Shown here one piece after another: positions 6,654 through 8,157 of a stretch of DNA of 8,157 bases. Position numbers and translations under genes: made by a program. Position 1 is the first letter of the stretch. Every line of letters starts with the position of its first letter. A model generated the notes under the pieces. The model had not been told where the DNA came from. It saw only the letters and a program-made list of their open reading frames with translations, and made no database searches. This DNA comes from Tannerella sp. (GTDB lineage: Bacteria; Bacteroidota; Bacteroidia; Bacteroidales; Tannerellaceae): the NCBI GenBank assembly GCA_031275525.1, contig JAISOP010000109.1:1-8157 (forward strand), read 5' to 3'.

Positions 6654-7652
6654 TTATTTTACAATCACTTTGTAATTGTTGCCGCCTCCCTGCGAGATGA
6701 TATAGAAGCCGGCCGGAAGCGGAACAGTAGTTGTACCGGCCGGGTAGGTAATGGTCTTCACCAACGCGCCTGTGCTGCTGTAGATGCCGGCGCTACCTGC
6801 CGTGGCGGAGGTGATGTATGCGGCGCCCTCCGCACCCCAGACCCGGTTGCCGTCCACGGCGGCATTGCCCGTAGAGGATTGCGTGGTCGGGAACGATACG
6901 TTCACGTTGATTGCTTCCTGTACGCCAAGGATGGTGACTTCCCAGATATCTTCACCTATCTGCTTATAGGTGATCCCTTCTTCACCCTCGGGCAGAGGGA
7001 TATTGCGTTCTCCCGTCGTTACTTCCGGTTTCAAACCGGCATTATCGCCCTTCGGGAGTATCTGGAAGGAGAAACTTTTCCCGCTCGGCACAAAATGAGT
7101 CCCTTCACCCGGAATCAGCGTAGCGCCTGCTACCTTGGGAAGATAAACCGGCCGGCTGGGTACAGTGGACGTCGATGACTGTTCCGGAACCACGAAAGTC
7201 GCGAAGCTTTCACTACAAGTGTTGAAAGGTTCTCTCAGCACAATGGTGGAACCCGGAATCAGATTCTGGACCTCAACATCTTTGAGTGTGATTGTTTTGT
7301 CTCCCCCAACTTTATACCAGTAACCCGCAGCCCCGCTATACGGGTTGTATTCCAAATCCGGAGACCCACCTGTTACAGTAAACGCTACTTCTCCCGGGAA
7401 CTGCGTCGTCCGGTCATAGAAAGAATCATAAATGCCCTGCAACTTGCCCTCCAAGTCAAGAGTGGTGCTTACCTTTGGAGCATCGTAAACATGATATGTA
7501 TAAGAGTTAGAGTGCGGCGCCAATATATCTGCCGATGTACCTTTTCTCTTATATCCGAAAGAGACTGTATAACTACCTGCAGTCTTCACCGGAAGTGGAA
7601 TTGTAATGCTCGGCCAACTCCCATCTTCACCCAAAATCACTTTGTTTTCCAC
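6654..7652 (-). CDS. C-terminal open part of the interrupted secreted protein
   Basis: This open frame of 332 codons begins only at a GTG (7650-7652), though the same frame is open back to the TGA through DTLLYYINGV, which reads as continuous protein with it. It contains no methionine codon after the first. Residues 1-160 look like Ig-like beta modules (SGSYTVSFGYKRKG-type strands), followed by a linker rich in Ser/Thr. The terminal module at about 266-332 ends in KVIVK, resembling DUF6383-like sorting or attachment domains. It is unlikely to be expressed alone. An automatic annotation may list it as an independent gene. Confidence 0.5.
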   Translation of the reverse strand: MENKVILGEDGSWPSITIPLPVKTAGSYTVSFGYKRKGTSADILAPHSNSYTYHVYDAPKVSTTLDLEGKLQGIYDSFYDRTTQFPGEVAFTVTGGSPDLEYNPYSGAAGYWYKVGGDKTITLKDVEVQNLIPGSTIVLREPFNTCSESFATFVVPEQSSTSTVPSRPVYLPKVAGATLIPGEGTHFVPSGKSFSFQILPKGDNAGLKPEVTTGERNIPLPEGEEGITYKQIGEDIWEVTILGVQEAINVNVSFPTTQSSTGNAAVDGNRVWGAEGAAYITSATAGSAGIYSSTGALVKTITYPAGTTTVPLPAGFYIISQGGGNNYKVIVK

Positions 7653-7688
7653 ACCATTAATGTAGTAAAGTAGTGTATCATGCCTATT

Positions 7689-7952
7689 TCAGGGCCGCCG
7701 TAGAGCGGGATCATTCATAATCACATACCGCTTCGTACCACTGGAAATAGCACTCCACGTCCCAGCCGCAGTATCAACTGTCAAGTTGAACGGGCAATCG
7801 ACAAAAGTATAGTCGACAGTTCTTGATGAAGATACTGTAATAGGGTCAAGGTTGTTAATCTTACCGGTTATTACCTCTTTTGCTCTCACATTCGAGAACA
7901 CGCCACTCAGCAAAAAGCTGATCATACACAAAGTAAAAATTTTCTTTTTCAT
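7689..7952 (-). CDS. N-terminal open part (87 codons) of the interrupted secreted protein
   Basis: Residues 1-24 are a classical signal peptide (MKKK, hydrophobic core, then VRA before KEV) without a lipobox cysteine, so signal peptidase I export is expected. Residues 25-80 look like the beginning of a beta-sandwich domain (VDYTFVDCPFNLTVDTAAGTW). The last residues, NDPALRRP, break the pattern before the TGA. The start is preceded by an A-rich TAAAAAGAAA leader. Translation should reach this stop and give a short exported peptide if the gene is expressed. Confidence 0.55.
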   Translation of the reverse strand: MKKKIFTLCMISFLLSGVFSNVRAKEVITGKINNLDPITVSSSRTVDYTFVDCPFNLTVDTAAGTWSAISSGTKRYVIMNDPALRRP

Positions 7953-8041
7953 ACATTTTCTTTTTAGTTGGTTGTTGTTATCTGATAAATTAATTAAGTG
8001 ATCTATTCAAAACTCTTTTATTCCATTTATTTCATTGTATC

Positions 8042-8136
8042 TCTCCGTGTGGCTCTGTGCTTCTCCCTGTAAGAAAAAAGAACGTACGTATAAATCTTAC
8101 ATGGTTTCATGGAGAAGACACAGAGTTTCACAGAGA
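8042..8136. repeat. Nested palindromic element (about 95 bp)
   Basis: The left arm (8042-8066, containing TCTCCGTG and CTCTGTGCTTCTCC) is an imperfect inverted copy of the right arm (8111-8136, GGAGAAGACACAGAG then TTTCACAGAGA), with four mismatches and one indel. Inside, TGTAAGA (8068-8074) pairs with TCTTACA (8095-8101), and the centre contains the palindrome ACGTACGT (8082-8089). No coding frame is evident. It resembles a small non-autonomous repeat, but copy number elsewhere cannot be seen. Confidence 0.65.
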
Positions 8137-8157
8137 AATTTGAATGATTCATGACAG

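Larger units (their letters stand above)
6654..7952 (-). pseudogene. Secreted protein gene with Bacteroidales C-terminal domain, interrupted by in-frame TGA
   Basis: One minus-strand reading frame of 432 codons runs from the ATG at 7952 to the TAA at 6654-6656. It is broken only by a TGA at 7689-7691 (codon 88). The upstream part has a signal peptide. The downstream part is a beta-rich, Ser/Thr/Gly-rich protein ending in a domain (about codons 366-432) with VWGAEGAAYI, GIYSSTGALVKTI, PLPAGFYII and KVIVK. That pattern resembles the DUF6383 / type IX secretion-like C-terminal domains of Bacteroidales cell-surface proteins. The downstream part cannot start well on its own: it has no ATG at all (only GTG at 7650-7652), no signal peptide and no promoter. 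I therefore treat the two parts as one damaged gene. A sequencing error cannot be excluded. The original function is unknown. Confidence 0.7.

Noticed and set aside
7985..8011. TTTG and TAATTTAT boxes upstream of the secreted-protein gene
   Set aside because: The -7 box has a mismatch and the spacing is 15 rather than about 19, so the promoter call is too weak to list.

Overview
The window looks like a chromosomal segment from a member of the Bacteroidales. It carries housekeeping genes in a Bacteroidetes-typical arrangement (recF followed by a short DUF721/DciA-like gene, divergent from a TPR membrane protein and ribH). Upstream of most genes are copies of the Bacteroidetes -7 promoter element TAnnTTTG, and starts are A-rich rather than strong Shine-Dalgarno sites. 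At the right end is a secreted protein with a Bacteroidales-type C-terminal domain ending in KVIVK. A Tannerella/Parabacteroides-like origin is my inference, not proven.

Layout. Positions 1-50 hold the first 16 codons of an unidentified minus-strand gene. Positions 300-1988 encode a periplasmic S41 (C-terminal processing) peptidase, and 2026-3006 a PfkB/adenosine-kinase-like sugar or nucleoside kinase just upstream on the same strand. Positions 3007-3458 have no intact gene. They hold a GC-rich hairpin and a scrambled, truncated remnant of an IS5-type transposase. Next come tRNA-Gly(TCC) and tRNA-Tyr(GTA), both on the minus strand, with a strong intrinsic terminator after tRNA-Gly and a near-consensus promoter before tRNA-Tyr. 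Positions 3744-4238 are ribH and 4243-4932 a membrane-anchored TPR protein; these two are tightly coupled. A 151-bp divergent promoter region separates them from recF (5084-6187) and the DUF721 gene (6184-6477), which overlap by ATGA. A bidirectional terminator at 6559-6592 divides this operon from a convergent minus-strand gene (6654-7952). That gene encodes a secreted protein but is interrupted by an in-frame TGA. The last 120 bases contain a nested palindromic element.

How the parts work together. recF and the DciA-like gene fit a replication/repair operon: gap-repair clamp function and helicase loading or operation. ribH makes 6,7-dimethyl-8-ribityllumazine for riboflavin; its partner TPR protein is probably an inner-membrane-anchored helper of unknown role. 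The S41 protease and the PfkB kinase are probably co-transcribed by proximity, without an obvious shared pathway.

I do not see evidence for a new multi-gene system. The items most worth a second look are the interrupted secreted protein, the transposase remnant beside the tRNA pair, and the palindromic element at the right edge.
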